Origin: Thiobacillus sp. SCUT-2
Lineage (GTDB): Bacteria; Pseudomonadota; Gammaproteobacteria; Burkholderiales; Thiobacillaceae
Length of the DNA stretch: 64,000 bases
Assembly (NCBI RefSeq): GCF_035621355.1
Contig: NZ_CP141769.1
Coordinates: forward strand, 2,946,982-3,010,981
Direction: 5' to 3'
Shown here piece after piece: positions 50,365 through 61,653 of the stretch. Under the pieces are notes generated by a model. The model searched no databases. It saw only the letters and a program-made list of their open reading frames with translations, and had not been told where the DNA came from. Position numbers and translations under genes: made by a program. Position 1 is the stretch's first letter. Every line of letters starts with the position of its first letter.

Positions 50365-51306
50365 ATGGAAATCTATCAGCGCATCTTCGAATACTCGCCG
50401 GACGCCCTGCTCGTCGTGGACGGCACGGGACACATCGTTCTGGCGAACGCAGAGGCGGAAAGCCTGTTCGGCTTCGACCGCAGCGAACTCATCGGCCAGT
50501 CGGTGGACATGCTGGTTCCCGGCCGATTTCGCGGCGCCCACGCCGGTCATCGCGCGCACTTCATGAGCGAGGCGCACAGCCGGCCGATGGGCAGCGCCTC
50601 GGAACTGTTCGCCTTGGGCAAGGATGGCCGCGAGTTCCCGGTCGACATCATGCTGAGCCCGATGATCCTGCAGGGGAACCCCCTGGTCCTCTGCGTCGTG
50701 CGCGACATCACCGAACGCAAGGCGGCCGAGGAGGAGCTTGCGCGGCTGCACGCCGAACTGCAGCTGCTTGCCAACCACGACGGCCTCACCGGCCTCTACA
50801 ACTGGCGCGCCTTTTACGAGCACGCCACCCAGCTCCTCAAGACCGCGCATCGGCGAAGGGAGGCGGCCACGCTGCTGATGATCGACCTCGACCACTTCAA
50901 GCAGGTCAACGACCAGTTCGGTCACGCCGAAGGCGACCGGGTACTGCAGGCGGTCGCGTCCACGCTCAAGGCCACGGTCCGCGCAAACGACATCGTGGCC
51001 CGGCATGGCGGGGAAGAGTTCGTCGTGGCGACGCTCGGCCTCAACGAAGCGGAAAGCCTGGTGTTCGCCGAACGGCTGCGCGCCGCCATCGCCGCGATCG
51101 AGAACATGAAGACGCCCGTCACGACCAGCGTCGGCGTCGCCACCTTGTGGCCGCACGGGGAGCGAATGGAAACGCCCCGCGCGCTCGCCGAGCTCCTCGA
51201 CCAGGCCGATCAGGCGCTCTATGCGGCCAAGCGCGCCGGCAGAAACCGGGTCTGCCACTTCAACGATCCCGCCGAGCAGCAGCAGGCCGAAGCGGCACGC
51301 CAATGA
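50365..51306 (+). CDS. PAS-GGDEF diguanylate cyclase
   Basis: The 313-residue protein has an N-terminal PAS domain (about 1-120), ending in CVVRDITERKAAEEE, and a GGDEF domain with the active motif GGEEF. The inhibitory RAND site (RxxD) lies five residues before it. Both are intact, so it can make cyclic di-GMP with product inhibition. No membrane segment is seen. Its stop overlaps the lipoprotein start. Confidence 0.93.
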   Translation: MEIYQRIFEYSPDALLVVDGTGHIVLANAEAESLFGFDRSELIGQSVDMLVPGRFRGAHAGHRAHFMSEAHSRPMGSASELFALGKDGREFPVDIMLSPMILQGNPLVLCVVRDITERKAAEEELARLHAELQLLANHDGLTGLYNWRAFYEHATQLLKTAHRRREAATLLMIDLDHFKQVNDQFGHAEGDRVLQAVASTLKATVRANDIVARHGGEEFVVATLGLNEAESLVFAERLRAAIAAIENMKTPVTTSVGVATLWPHGERMETPRALAELLDQADQALYAAKRAGRNRVCHFNDPAEQQQAEAARQ

Positions 51307-51860
51307 GCCTGCGCCACGGCCTCGCCGTCGCCCTGATTCTCGCCAGCCTCGCAGGATGCGCCACGTGGACGCGCGTGGATCCCGGCTCCCGGGCCGAATC
51401 GCAGGCCGGCGGCTACAGCCTCGAACTGCCGCTCGGCTGGGTGAGGCGCACGGCCGACACGCATGACTTCTTCGTGACCCGCGACGGCCCCGCCCTCAAC
51501 TACATCCTGGTGATGCGCCAGCCCCATGATCGCACGCTGCCCAACACCCGGCGACCGACGCGCGCCGACATGCTTCCGCACGAAGTCGCCGAACTCTACC
51601 TTGCCGAATGGCGCGGCAACGAGGCCACCGCCAATCTCGTCGTGCTGTCGAACACCCCTGTGCTGCTCGACGGCAAGCCCGCCGTGCGGCTGCACGTCCG
51701 CTACCGCAACGAGCGCGGGCTGCCGATCGAGCGCGTCATGGTCGTCTGCGTGGACGCCCGCGGACGCCTGACGCTCCTGTTCGAGGCCCCGGCGATCGTC
51801 TACTTCCAGCGCGGGCTGCCCGCGTTCGACGCCATGGTGGCAAGCGTCCGGTTCCGATAG
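51303..51860 (+). CDS. Predicted lipoprotein
   Basis: The 185-residue protein has a lipoprotein signal (LAVALILASLAGCATW) with the lipobox LAGC. The rest (SLELPLGWVRRTAD, then NYILVMRQPHDRTLP) resembles uncharacterised betaproteobacterial lipoproteins. It is coupled to the cyclase gene (ATGA). A strong terminator follows. Confidence 0.75.
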   Translation: MSLRHGLAVALILASLAGCATWTRVDPGSRAESQAGGYSLELPLGWVRRTADTHDFFVTRDGPALNYILVMRQPHDRTLPNTRRPTRADMLPHEVAELYLAEWRGNEATANLVVLSNTPVLLDGKPAVRLHVRYRNERGLPIERVMVVCVDARGRLTLLFEAPAIVYFQRGLPAFDAMVASVRFR

Positions 51861-51867
51861 CCGGGCA

Positions 51868-51897
51868 CAAAAAAAGGGGGCACCGGCCCCCTTTTCC
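51868..51897. terminator. Bidirectional terminator between lipoprotein and rhlE-like genes
   Basis: An A-run, AAAAGGGGGC, a short loop and GCCCCCTTTT form a hairpin flanked by A on the left and T on the right. It serves both converging genes. Confidence 0.9.
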
Positions 51898-51917
51898 GTT
51901 CATCGCGCGCTGCGCGC

Positions 51918-53519
51918 TCAGTCCTTGAAGCGGCCCCGAACGCCGGCGCGCTGGCCGCGGTTCTCATGGCCGCGCGCGGCGCCGGCACGCGCGCCGGGCG
52001 GGCGTTGGCCGTAGCTGCGGTTTGCCGCCGCCTTGGCCTGGGCCTTGGCCTCGCGCTCACGCTTCTCCCAGTACTCGATGCTGTTGCCGTTGACCTCGGC
52101 CTTCGGCGCCGCATCGGTGTGGCTGCCGCGATAGCCGTCGCCGCGCGGCGGACGGTCACCGTAGCCGCGCGCCGCATTGTCGAAGCGATTGCCGCGCGGC
52201 GCGTCGCCACGTGGCGCATCTGCGCGATAGCCGCGGTCACGGTTGTCGCGGCTGTCGCCGCGCGCCTGACGGTCGCCGTAGCTGCGGGGCTCGTTGTTCC
52301 ACTGGCGCTTTTCACCGAAGCCGCGCGGGCCGTTTCCGCCACGCGGGCGGTTCCCCGAGGGGCGGCCGGAAGCGGGCTTCTGCGTCGGCTCGAGGCCGGG
52401 CAGCGTGTGCACCTCGATGCGGTTGCCGGTGTAGCGCTCGATGTTGCGCACCAGGCCGGCCTCGCGCATGCCGGCGAAGCTCACCGCGATGCCGGTGCGG
52501 CCGGCGCGGCCGGTACGGCCGATGCGGTGGACATAGTCCTCGGCCTGGCGCGGCAGGTCGAAGTTGATGACGTGGCTGATGGTCGCCACGTCGATGCCGC
52601 GCGCGGCGACATCGGTGGCCACCAGCACGCGGGTACGGCCTTCGCGCAGGCGCTGCAGCGCACGGTTGCGCTGGCCCTGCTGCATGTCGCCGTGCAGCGC
52701 ATCGGAGGCGAAGCCGCTGTCGGCCAGAAGGTCGGAGATTTCCTCGGTGCTGCGCTTGGTCGAGGCGAACACGATCGCCTGCACCATCTCCACGTCGCGC
52801 AGCAGCGCGTCGAGCAGGCGGTTCTTGTGATCCATGTTGTCGGCGAACAGCAGGCGCTGCTCGATCTTGGCTTCCTGCTGCGGCACGGCCGCAATTTCGA
52901 TGCGCTGGGCGTCGCGGGTCAGTTCGCGCGCCAGGTTGCCCACCACGCCGTCGAGCGTGGCCGAGAACAGCAGCGTCTGGCGTTCGGCCGGGCAGCGTGC
53001 GGCGATCGCCTTGATGTCGTCGACGAAGCCCATGTCGAGCATGCGGTCGGCCTCATCGAGCACCAGCACTTCCAGGCGCGAGAAGTCGATCTTGCCGCGC
53101 TCCAGGTGATCGATCAGGCGGCCAGGCGTGGCCACCACGACATCCACCGGCTGCGACAGGCGCTTCAGCTGCAGGCCGTACGGCGCGCCGCCGACCAGGC
53201 AGGCGGTGCGGAAGCGGCGCAGTTCGCGGCCGTAGGTCATGGCGGATTTCTCGACCTGCAGCGCGAGTTCGCGCGTCGGGGTCAGCACCAGCACGCGCGG
53301 TCCGATGCTTTTGACGGTCGGCTCGGCCTGCAGGCGCTGGATCGACGGCAGCAGGAAGGCCGCGGTCTTGCCGCTGCCGGTGTGCGACGACACCAGCAGG
53401 TCGCGCCCGCTCAGCGCGGCGGGGATCGCCTGCTGCTGGACCGGCGTGGCGTTTTCGTAGCCAGCGGCCAGGACAGATTTGAGGATGAGGGGATCAAGCC
53501 CCAGTTCGGAAAAGCTCAT
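51918..53519 (-). CDS. DEAD-box RNA helicase (RhlE-like)
   Basis: The 533-residue helicase has the Q motif, SHTGSGKTAAF, PTRELA, the DEAD box (VLVLDEADRMLDMGF), SAT, ARGID and HRIGRTGRAG motifs. The tail of about 150 residues is rich in Arg, Gly, Asp and Asn (RGD, RGY repeats), typical of RNA-binding extensions. The start at 53519 gives MSFSELGL, the normal N-terminus; longer frames are not conserved. It probably acts in rRNA or mRNA remodelling. Confidence 0.93.
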   Translation of the reverse strand: MSFSELGLDPLILKSVLAAGYENATPVQQQAIPAALSGRDLLVSSHTGSGKTAAFLLPSIQRLQAEPTVKSIGPRVLVLTPTRELALQVEKSAMTYGRELRRFRTACLVGGAPYGLQLKRLSQPVDVVVATPGRLIDHLERGKIDFSRLEVLVLDEADRMLDMGFVDDIKAIAARCPAERQTLLFSATLDGVVGNLARELTRDAQRIEIAAVPQQEAKIEQRLLFADNMDHKNRLLDALLRDVEMVQAIVFASTKRSTEEISDLLADSGFASDALHGDMQQGQRNRALQRLREGRTRVLVATDVAARGIDVATISHVINFDLPRQAEDYVHRIGRTGRAGRTGIAVSFAGMREAGLVRNIERYTGNRIEVHTLPGLEPTQKPASGRPSGNRPRGGNGPRGFGEKRQWNNEPRSYGDRQARGDSRDNRDRGYRADAPRGDAPRGNRFDNAARGYGDRPPRGDGYRGSHTDAAPKAEVNGNSIEYWEKREREAKAQAKAAANRSYGQRPPGARAGAARGHENRGQRAGVRGRFKD

Positions 53520-53843
53520 GGCAAACCTTTTTTCAGCGCGCCGAGAGGCGCAAACCCGGCCTGCGTCCGGCACCCGCCAGACAGGCCAACAATACGAACC
53601 GGAGATAGGCGGCGTCCGAGAGACGCCCAACGGGTCGCGTCGATCACATCGGCGCCAACCACAAGACTTGTCACTGCCGGCTGAAGACGCGCGCCGGCGG
53701 CACAAAAGAGAGGTCGAAGACGATGGGGCTGTGAGAACAGTCCCGAGGCACGGCGCGTGACGCCTGCCCACTGCTGCATGCACAACTGCACGCAGTCTAT
53801 CAGAAAACGCTGATTTTCCCCAGCATTCTTTTCGGCGGCCGCC
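53520..53843. other. Intergenic region between rhlE-like and ABC transporter genes
   Basis: About 320 bp holds no supported gene. It is upstream of the helicase on the minus strand and may carry a long 5' leader, as is known for cold-responsive helicases. The open frames within it are not conserved. Confidence 0.45.
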
Positions 53844-55610
53844 TCACGCCGAGTGATACAGCTTGTGATACAGGCCGCCGCGCCCGATCAGCTCGTCGTG
53901 TCCGCCCTCCTCGACCACCCGCCCGTTCTCGAACACCAGGATGCGGTCGGCCTGCTTCACCGCCGACAGACGGTGCGCGATGATCAGCGTGGTGCGGCCC
54001 GCAAGGAAGGTGGCAAGCGCCCGATGCAGGCGGCGCTCCGTGTCGGTGTCCAGCGCCGAGGTCGCCTCGTCGAGAATCACGATCTGCGGCTTCGCGATGA
54101 TCATGCGCGCGATCGCCAGCCGCTGCCGCTGCCCGCCCGACAGCCGCACCCCCTGCCGGCCGACGACGGTATCGAGCCCGTGCGGCAGCGCGACGACGAT
54201 GTCCTTCAGCTGCGCGATCTCGAGCGCCTCCCAGAGCGTCGCGTCGTCGGCCTCGCGACCCAGCGTCAGGTTGGCGCGCACGCTGTCGTTGAACAGTACC
54301 GGGTGCTGCAGCACTACCCCGACATGCTCGCGCACGCCTTCCCAGCCGATTTCGGCAACGGGCACGTCGCCGTAGGCAACCTGTCCCGACTTGACCGGAT
54401 ACAGCCCCAGCAGGGCCTGCACCAGCGTCGACTTGCCGCCACCCGAGGCGCCGACCAGCGCGACCTTCTCGCCCGGCGCGATCGCCAGGCTGACGTCGTC
54501 GAGCACAGTCTCGCCTTCGTCGTACGCAAAACTGACATGGTCGAGGCGAATCCCGACGGTCGTCCGGCCCGCGAACGGGTCGCGGCACGCCGGATACTGC
54601 GGCTCGTCCCTGAGGCCGAGCAGGGCGTTGATGCGGCCGAGCGCGCCGTTGGCGGCGAACCAGGCGTACTGCATGTTCACCAGTTCCTGGACCGGCGTCA
54701 TCATGAACCACAGATAGCCGAACACCGCGAGCATCTCGCCGATCGTCAGGTTGGAATACACGACCATCAGCATCGCGCCGGCACGGAACGCGTCGAAGCC
54801 CGCAAGGAAAACGAAGAAGGAGATGCGGCTCAGCGCATCCGACTTCCACGCAAAGGCCGCGGCGTGCCGGCGAATGTCCCCGGCCTTCTCGGTCATCCGC
54901 GCGAGGTAGTGCTTCTCACGGTTCATCGCGCGGATCTGGGTCAGCGCATCGAGCGTTTCCGCGAGCGCATCCTGGAAGACTTCGAACGCGCGGTTCTCGA
55001 ACTTCTTCAACTCCTTCACGCGCTTGCCGAGTCGGGTCGAAAACAGAATCACGACCGGATTGAGCAGCAGGATGAACAAGGCCAGCTGCCAATCCATCCA
55101 GAACAGCACGGCGGCGACGCCGGCCAGCGTGAGCACCGACACGACGAAGCCGGAGATCGACGCGCCGAGGAAGCTGTCGATGGCGTTGAGATCGGTCACG
55201 AAATGCGAGGCCACCCGACCGGCACCCAGCGTCTCGAATTGCGACAGCGCGATTCGCGAGAGCCGCGCGAGCATGCGCACCCGGATGCGATACACGACTT
55301 CCTTGGCCAGCAGCGAAAAGGTCCGCCCCTGCCAGACGTTGAGCAGGATCGCCGTCAGCCGCAACGCGAGGGTGAGCAGCAGCGCCGCGCCGATGAACAG
55401 CACGGGCCCGTGCCACGCCACCGGCGTGCGTGCGGCAATGGTGTCGACGAACGGCCCCCGGTGGCCGAGCAGCACCTCGTCCACCATCAGCGGCAGCAGC
55501 AGGGGGACGGGCACCGCGGCCGCCACCGCCAGCAAGGCCGCCACGTTGGCCTGCAGCAGGCGCACGCGGTGGTGCCTGAGCTCGGAGAAGAGGCCGCGCC
55601 AGGTCAACAT
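53844..55610 (-). CDS. ABC exporter (fused membrane and ATPase domains)
   Basis: The 588-residue half-transporter has six membrane helices and an ATPase domain with Walker A GASGGGKST, signature LSGGQRQRLAIARM and Walker B VILDEATSALD. It would act as a homodimer exporting an unknown lipid, peptide or drug. ATG at 55610 is chosen as the first conserved start, though a ribosome-binding site is weak; a longer TTG form to 55670 is possible. Confidence 0.9.
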   Translation of the reverse strand: MLTWRGLFSELRHHRVRLLQANVAALLAVAAAVPVPLLLPLMVDEVLLGHRGPFVDTIAARTPVAWHGPVLFIGAALLLTLALRLTAILLNVWQGRTFSLLAKEVVYRIRVRMLARLSRIALSQFETLGAGRVASHFVTDLNAIDSFLGASISGFVVSVLTLAGVAAVLFWMDWQLALFILLLNPVVILFSTRLGKRVKELKKFENRAFEVFQDALAETLDALTQIRAMNREKHYLARMTEKAGDIRRHAAAFAWKSDALSRISFFVFLAGFDAFRAGAMLMVVYSNLTIGEMLAVFGYLWFMMTPVQELVNMQYAWFAANGALGRINALLGLRDEPQYPACRDPFAGRTTVGIRLDHVSFAYDEGETVLDDVSLAIAPGEKVALVGASGGGKSTLVQALLGLYPVKSGQVAYGDVPVAEIGWEGVREHVGVVLQHPVLFNDSVRANLTLGREADDATLWEALEIAQLKDIVVALPHGLDTVVGRQGVRLSGGQRQRLAIARMIIAKPQIVILDEATSALDTDTERRLHRALATFLAGRTTLIIAHRLSAVKQADRILVFENGRVVEEGGHDELIGRGGLYHKLYHSA

Positions 55611-55712
55611 GGCAAACAGTTCAGGAGGAAGGCCATGCCGGCAAGCATAGGCGATCGCCCCTGCGCACAAAAGGCCGGCCTCCTCGGCCAGGACGCCGCG
55701 CGGGGTGCCGGT

Positions 55713-56399
55713 TCAGGCGAGCGAAGCGTCCCCGCTCGACCACAGCAGGGCGGCGACCAGCGCGACCGTTAATCCGAACAGCGCAAGCGCCCGCCAGTTC
55801 GACACGATGCGTCCGGCCGCACCGGGGAGCCCCGCCTTGAAGCCCGTGAACATCGCCCGGATCATGTCGTCGCGACGCAGCCATTGATGGGTGAGAACCG
55901 CCGCCACATGCAGGACGACCAAGGCAAGCAGCAGATCAAAATTGTAGGCATGCAGCGTGGTCACGAGGCTGCTGGTGCCATGGTCGAGCCAATGCGCAAA
56001 GGGCGCCTCGAAATCGTCGTCATCGTTGCCGAACAGGCCGGTCACGGCCTGGACGAGCAATACCGCCAGCAGGCTGGCGATCATCCAGCCGCCCAAAGGG
56101 TTGTGTCCCAGATGCGCTTCCGGCCGGCCTTGCACGACGCTGCGAAAGTAGGCGTAGGTAATGCGCGGCCCCCGTACGAATTGCGCAAAGCGCGCCGTAT
56201 CACTGCCCCAGACGCCCCAGGCGATGCGGAACAGCACGAGGCTCAGGATCGCATACCCCGACCACGCATGGTATTCCATCCAGCCGCCGCCCTCCTCCCC
56301 GCTCAACCAGGAGAAGCTCACCAGGACCAGCAGCAGCCAGTGAAACAGTCGAACCGGTACGTCCCATACCTTGACCCGCGTTGGCACCGACGGCGTCAT
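55713..56399 (-). CDS. Cytochrome b561 family protein
   Basis: The 228-residue protein has four to five helices with the b561 heme-binding His pattern (VWDVPVRLFHWLLLVLV, YHAWSGYAILSLVLFR, LHAYNFDLLLALVVLHV). It is a membrane electron carrier. Its start overlaps the stop of the upstream cytochrome c gene (ATGA), and the pair probably works together. Confidence 0.92.
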   Translation of the reverse strand: MTPSVPTRVKVWDVPVRLFHWLLLVLVSFSWLSGEEGGGWMEYHAWSGYAILSLVLFRIAWGVWGSDTARFAQFVRGPRITYAYFRSVVQGRPEAHLGHNPLGGWMIASLLAVLLVQAVTGLFGNDDDDFEAPFAHWLDHGTSSLVTTLHAYNFDLLLALVVLHVAAVLTHQWLRRDDMIRAMFTGFKAGLPGAAGRIVSNWRALALFGLTVALVAALLWSSGDASLA

Positions 56400-56872
56400 A
56401 GCACCGAAGGCCCACGGAACGTCTTGTGGCAGGCGGCGCAGCTCTCACGCACGCGCGCGTACGCCGGCCGGATCTGGTCGAGATTGCCCGTCTTGGCCGC
56501 CGCAGCGAGATCGGCCGCCGCCTTGACATAGGTGTCCTGCGCCTGCTTGAACTGTGCCGGCTGCCGCCAGACCGCCGGCTTCGCCCGGCTCGGGGCATAG
56601 GTGCTGCCCGGCGGGAAATAGGTCCAGGGCCGGGTGCTCAGCGCCTGAAGCTTGACGGCGAGTGCAAGGAATTTTTCCGGGACGTAGGCGTCCCGGCCGC
56701 GCAGGATGACTCCCATGGGCTCGAAGGTGCGCAGGGTTTCCTGCAGCACGGCGCGGCGCTTGGTGACCGGCTGCCCCGGATGCGTATCCGGCTTGGGGCC
56801 GCAGCCGGCCAGGCCGAGGCAAGCGCAGAGCAAGAGCGGCGCAGACCGCCGAGAAGCGTTGAGTAACATCAT
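56396..56872 (-). CDS. c-type cytochrome lipoprotein (cytochrome c'-like)
   Basis: The 158-residue protein has a lipoprotein signal ([12 protein letters not shown]) and a single heme-binding CAACH near the C-terminus ([15 protein letters not shown]), as in class II cytochromes c. It likely sits on the membrane and passes electrons to or from the adjacent cytochrome b561. The start is ATGATG at 56872 after GGAAAG. Confidence 0.88.
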   Translation of the reverse strand: MMLLNASRRSAPLLLCACLGLAGCGPKPDTHPGQPVTKRRAVLQETLRTFEPMGVILRGRDAYVPEKFLALAVKLQALSTRPWTYFPPGSTYAPSRAKPAVWRQPAQFKQAQDTYVKAAADLAAAAKTGNLDQIRPAYARVRESCAACHKTFRGPSVL

Positions 56873-56977
56873 GATCTTTCCACAGCGGCTGAATGCACGG
56901 CAAAGCCCCATGGATTGCTTAACCCGCGCCAAGTTCCCCAAGTCCGCATGCGGGGCTCGCACCGGCGTGAACGCCCG

Positions 56978-58318
56978 CTATTTCCCGATGCAGAATTTGC
57001 CGAAAATCTCGCCCAGCAGGTCGTCGGCCGTGAATTCCCCGGTGATTTCAGACAGCGCGGCCTGCGCCAGCCGCAGCTCCTCGGCGAACAGCTCCAGCTG
57101 GGAGGCCACCGCATGCGCGCTGGCAAGGTGGCCCGCGGCGCGTTCGAGCGCGTCCAGATGCCGGGCGCGCGCCATGAAGGCGCCCTCGCCCGCGGCCTGC
57201 CAGCCGGCGACCTCGAGCAGCTTGCGCCGCAGCAGGTCGACCCCGGCCCCGGTCTTCGCCGACAGCCAGAGCTCGTCCCCTGCCACGCGCGGCGCCTCGC
57301 CGGTTGCGTCGATCTTGTTGTGGATGGTCAGGCGGGCGACCCGCGGCAGCCGCCCCAGAATGGCGGTTTCCTCGTCTCCCAGGCCATGCGCGGCGTCGAC
57401 CAGCAGCAGGGCGACGTCGGCCTTCTCCACCGCCGCCCAGGTGCGCTCGATGCCGAGCCGCTCGACCGCGTCCTCGGTTTCGCGCAGCCCGGCGGTGTCG
57501 ATCACGTGCAGCGGCACGCCCTCGATCTGGATCGCCTCGCGCACCGTGTCGCGGGTGGTTCCCGCGATCTCCGTGACGATCGCCGCCTCGAATCCGGCCA
57601 GCTGGTTGAGCAGGCTGGACTTGCCGACGTTCGGCTGGCCGATCAGCACCGCCGTCAGGCCTTCGCGCAGCAGCGCGCCCTGCCTGGCCTGGGTGCGCAC
57701 CGCGGCGAGGCCGGTGTCCAGCGCGTCGAGCCGGCCGAAGGCGTCGGCCTGCTTCAGGAAATCGATTTCTTCTTCGGGAAAGTCGAGCGTGGCCTCGACC
57801 AGCATGCGCAGGCGCGTCAGGCCGTCGACCAGTTCGGCGATGCGCGCCGAGAAGGCTCCCGACAGCGAGCGTACCGCCGACCGCGCGGCCTCGCTCGACG
57901 CGGCGTCGATCAGATCGGCGACCGCCTCGGCCTGCGCCAGATCGAGCTTGCCGTTGAGAAACGCGCGGCGCGAGAACTCCCCCGGCGCGGCGAGCCGCGC
58001 ACCGAGCTCGATGCAGCGCTGCAGGATCAGCCCGAGCACCACCGGCCCGCCGTGCCCCTGCAGTTCGAGGACGTGCTCGCCGGTGAAGGAATGGGGTGCG
58101 GCGAAATAGAGCGCGATCCCCTCGTCGAGCACTTCGCCGCCGGCGTCGAGAAAACGGCTGAACATCGCGTGGCGCGGCGTGGGGACCCGTCCGAGAATCG
58201 CCTCGGCCAAGGGCACGACGTCGGCCCCGGACACGCGCACCACGCCGACACCGCCCCGCCCCGGCGCGGTGGCGATGGCGGCAATGAGGTCGGTCGGGGC
58301 GCGCGTACGGGCATTCAT
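56978..58318 (-). CDS. mnmE: tRNA modification GTPase MnmE
   Basis: The 446-residue protein has the N-terminal folate-binding domain ([20 protein letters not shown]), a central G domain with [14 protein letters not shown] and DTAGLRE, and the conserved C-terminal CIGK. With MnmG it modifies wobble uridines. The start at 58318 is preferred over upstream in-frame codons that lack conservation. Confidence 0.97.
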   Translation of the reverse strand: MNARTRAPTDLIAAIATAPGRGGVGVVRVSGADVVPLAEAILGRVPTPRHAMFSRFLDAGGEVLDEGIALYFAAPHSFTGEHVLELQGHGGPVVLGLILQRCIELGARLAAPGEFSRRAFLNGKLDLAQAEAVADLIDAASSEAARSAVRSLSGAFSARIAELVDGLTRLRMLVEATLDFPEEEIDFLKQADAFGRLDALDTGLAAVRTQARQGALLREGLTAVLIGQPNVGKSSLLNQLAGFEAAIVTEIAGTTRDTVREAIQIEGVPLHVIDTAGLRETEDAVERLGIERTWAAVEKADVALLLVDAAHGLGDEETAILGRLPRVARLTIHNKIDATGEAPRVAGDELWLSAKTGAGVDLLRRKLLEVAGWQAAGEGAFMARARHLDALERAAGHLASAHAVASQLELFAEELRLAQAALSEITGEFTADDLLGEIFGKFCIGK

Positions 58319-58470
58319 CGGCCGGCATTGTAGCGTGCCGTGTCGGACCGGGCCGGCGTCGGACCGCCGTGCGGCCGCGCTAAATTTGACCGGCAACTCA
58401 CCGTTATGGAAGATCACCCGGATCATTTCCCGCTGAAAGCCCGCGTCCACCCGACTGCGGCCCCGACCAC

Positions 58471-61400
58471 GTGACCGATCAGCGCCCCCCTCGCCAGCGA
58501 AGCCTGCTCGTGCCTGGAATTCTCCAGGTGGAGGGGCGCGGGCCCTGCTTCGGGACGGTCATGGGCTTGTCCGACCACGGCCTCGCGTTCGACCTCCAGG
58601 GGGAGCCGCTTTCCCCCGGCGCAGTCGGCCAGGCGGTGCAGCTCGACTTCGATTTCCAGGGCCGGCACCATGCCTGCAGGGGGCTGATCGTCCACGTTCA
58701 GGATCGCCGCACGCTGCTGTCCTTGCGCGGTGCGACGACCAACGTCCTGGCGACCCTGCCGGCCGCCGGCAGCGAGCCCCCTTCGTCGCTCGCCGCGCGC
58801 CTGGCGACCCTGCAGGCCCAGCAGGCCTGCCATGCCGAATTCATGCGCCACATGAAGGGCATACTGGATGACTTCTTTCGCCTCCTACCCGGCCGCATCC
58901 TGGCACGGCGTAATCACGCCGGCAGCGCGCTCGACAGCTCGGAACTGGCAGGCCTGCAGACGCTTCTCGACACCCGGCGTCCGCTCCTGTTCCGCTTCTT
59001 CACCGAGGCCTATCCGATGCATCCGGAACTGCAGGATGCGCTGGCCGATTCGAAGTCGGCCGGCGCGATGGCTCCGGTCGACATGGACAAGGTCGACGAC
59101 TGGATCCGCCGCACGACCGTCGCGCGCGATGCGACCGATGCATTGGGGCCGCTGTTCGATGATTTCAACCGCCAGTACGGCGCGCTTCTGGGCAGCGACA
59201 GTACGCGCGTAGCCCACCCGTTCCAGCCGGATGCCCTGCTCGACGCACTTGCGGACCTCGTCCGCCCGCTGAATCTGAGCCTCGAGTGCCGGGCGTTCTG
59301 CTATGAGCTGCTGGCGGACGCCTTCAGGAACCGCGCGGCCGCGCTATACGCGGACCTGCTGCGGCGCATCGGCGACGTGCCGGCCGAGCCCGCCCACGCC
59401 CTGCCTCCGGACGCCCGGCTGGAGGAATGGCTGCAACAGGTCCTGGCCGCTCCCGCCGCAGCCCACGACGGCGCAGGGTCGACCGGCAACGCGCCGATAC
59501 GAGAGCTCACCGCCCTGCTGGCTCATCTCACGCAAGACGCGACAGGCAAGAACGCGCACGCGGCGGGTCCGCGGAGTGGGGCGGGGCTGGCGGTACGGGA
59601 GCGCATCTTCGGCCGCTTCGTTCCCGCTGCCACGCCCGGCTTCGGCGACGTCGTCACGCGGTTGCACGACAGTCTGGCGCGCCTCGAAGAGGGCGCGGGC
59701 GATAGCGGCGTGGGCCATGCGCTCGGCGGCCTCGCGGATCTCGACTTGGTCGCCCTGCAAGGGCTGTATGCGTCGATGCGTCAGCCGCCGCCGATCGATC
59801 TCGGGCCGGAGAAACTGCCCCAGGCTTCGCAGGTGCGGGCCATGATGCTTCAGGCCCAGGGGCTGCTTCTGGAATTTTCGCTGAACGGGCTCACCTACCA
59901 GGCGCAGCCCGACCATCCCGCCTGGGTATTGATCAACGCCCTCGACGCCCTGCATCGGGGTGCGGACAACAACGGGCAGTTTCTCGATCCTTCTGTCCAT
60001 CAGATCGTCAGTCTCGCGATGCAGTGGCTGCTCAGCCAGGAAAACGTCGACGCGGCGCTTGGCCAGGTCAACGGCCTGCTGCAGGCGATCAATGCGAGAT
60101 TCCTTGAGGAGCGCAGCTTGCGCCGCGCACAGATCCTGCAGCGCCTCGGCGACCGGGTTGAGCAGGCGGGTCCGATCGCCTCGGGTTGGTGCGTCGTCAA
60201 GCGCGATGGCGAAGCGATCCCCTACGAACTGCTCGGCCGGCACGACGGATCCTGGGCCCTGCTTGATCGTTCGGCCTCCACCCTGCTCGAGCTGCCGACC
60301 GACGAATTCATCGGCAAACTCGACCGGGGCGAGATCGAGGAAGCCGAAAGCTTCGACAAGCCCTTTCTCGAGCGAATCGCCAACGCCACGCTGACCGCGA
60401 GTCTCGACGCCGTGCACGCCTTCACCTGGCGGGACCCGGCGAGCGGCTGCCTGAAGCGTTCCGCGCTGATCGACGAGCTCGAACGGCGCCTCGCCCATCC
60501 CGTCAGCGCGCCGCCCAGCTACTGTGCCCTGATCGAAATTCCCGCGATGCGCCCCGGCATGTCGTCGCTGCCACGGGACGAGCTCGCCGTGTTCCAGAAG
60601 CGCACCGGCGAGATGCTGCTGGAGGCGCTCCAAAGCGGCGAACATTGCGGCCGCCTCAGCGACGTAAGCTTCCTCATGGTATTCGCGCCGCAGGATCCGG
60701 CCCGACTCGCCGGCCGTCTTTCCAGCCTCAAGACGGCCATGGACGGCCTGAATCCGGAATGGCGAATGACGGGTGCCGTCGTTCCCTTGATCGAAGGAGA
60801 CGCCGAGCCGACGCCTTCGAACGTGCTGCGTCGCGCGAATCACGCCTGCTCGGCCCTGCGGCGGAATGCGGAAATCGACCTCTCGCTGCTGGACGGCGCC
60901 TCGCCGAGCGGCGGCCAGATCGATCCTCTCCCCTTCTCGTCACTTTATCTGCGCTGCCAGAAAATCGCGCCATGCGGCAGCGAAGCGTCCGCCCACTACG
61001 AGATCCTCCTCGGGGTAGACGAGGATCTGGTCCCGCGGCACACGACCCAGAGCTTCGTCGTGATGGCCGAACAGATGGACCGCATCCACGACCTGGACAG
61101 ATGGGTGCTGCAGTCGGCGCTCGAATGGATGGCGTCCCATTCGGCGCGGCTCGAGCCGTTGAGTGGGCTGTCGATCAATCTGTCCGGCGGCAGCCTCGCG
61201 CGACCCGGCCACGTCGACGCCATGGTCGAGCTGCTGGCCGGCTATGCCCATCTGGCGGACAAAGTGATTTTCGAGGTGACGGAAACGGCCGCGATCGACA
61301 ACCTCGACAGCGCCGCCCACGCCCTGCGCAAGCTGCGCCGGCTGGGATGCAGGGTCGCACTGGATGATTTCGGCAGCGGCTACAGCTCCTACGGCTATCT

Positions 61401-61647
61401 GCGCCGTCTCCCGCTGGACTACCTGAAGATCGACGGCGCCTACGTCCGCAACCTCCTTATCGACAAGACCGACGAGGCGCTGACCGCGTCGATGGTGGAC
61501 GTCGCCCACGCGCTGGGCCTCAAGGTAATCGCCGAGTTCGTCGAGAGCGAAGCCGTCTACTCAAGGCTCAAGGAACTCGGGGTCGATTACGTGCAAGGCA
61601 ACTGGATCCACGCCCCCGAGCGGCTCGATGGCCTCGTCCTCGAGTGA
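58471..61647 (+). CDS. PilZ-DUF1631-degenerate GGDEF-EAL protein
   Basis: The 1058-residue protein has an N-terminal PilZ-like domain ([20 protein letters not shown]), then a long DUF1631 region. A degenerate GGDEF domain follows, with a non-consensus SDVSF in place of the active motif. The C-terminal EAL domain has HYEILLG instead of EAL but retains NLSGG, EVTET and [11 protein letters not shown]. It probably binds cyclic di-GMP and may have weak or no hydrolysis. The GTG start at 58471 has no strong ribosome-binding site. It is inserted, in the opposite direction, between mnmE and yidC. Confidence 0.85.
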   Translation: MTDQRPPRQRSLLVPGILQVEGRGPCFGTVMGLSDHGLAFDLQGEPLSPGAVGQAVQLDFDFQGRHHACRGLIVHVQDRRTLLSLRGATTNVLATLPAAGSEPPSSLAARLATLQAQQACHAEFMRHMKGILDDFFRLLPGRILARRNHAGSALDSSELAGLQTLLDTRRPLLFRFFTEAYPMHPELQDALADSKSAGAMAPVDMDKVDDWIRRTTVARDATDALGPLFDDFNRQYGALLGSDSTRVAHPFQPDALLDALADLVRPLNLSLECRAFCYELLADAFRNRAAALYADLLRRIGDVPAEPAHALPPDARLEEWLQQVLAAPAAAHDGAGSTGNAPIRELTALLAHLTQDATGKNAHAAGPRSGAGLAVRERIFGRFVPAATPGFGDVVTRLHDSLARLEEGAGDSGVGHALGGLADLDLVALQGLYASMRQPPPIDLGPEKLPQASQVRAMMLQAQGLLLEFSLNGLTYQAQPDHPAWVLINALDALHRGADNNGQFLDPSVHQIVSLAMQWLLSQENVDAALGQVNGLLQAINARFLEERSLRRAQILQRLGDRVEQAGPIASGWCVVKRDGEAIPYELLGRHDGSWALLDRSASTLLELPTDEFIGKLDRGEIEEAESFDKPFLERIANATLTASLDAVHAFTWRDPASGCLKRSALIDELERRLAHPVSAPPSYCALIEIPAMRPGMSSLPRDELAVFQKRTGEMLLEALQSGEHCGRLSDVSFLMVFAPQDPARLAGRLSSLKTAMDGLNPEWRMTGAVVPLIEGDAEPTPSNVLRRANHACSALRRNAEIDLSLLDGASPSGGQIDPLPFSSLYLRCQKIAPCGSEASAHYEILLGVDEDLVPRHTTQSFVVMAEQMDRIHDLDRWVLQSALEWMASHSARLEPLSGLSINLSGGSLARPGHVDAMVELLAGYAHLADKVIFEVTETAAIDNLDSAAHALRKLRRLGCRVALDDFGSGYSSYGYLRRLPLDYLKIDGAYVRNLLIDKTDEALTASMVDVAHALGLKVIAEFVESEAVYSRLKELGVDYVQGNWIHAPERLDGLVLE

Positions 61648-61653
61648 GGCGCG

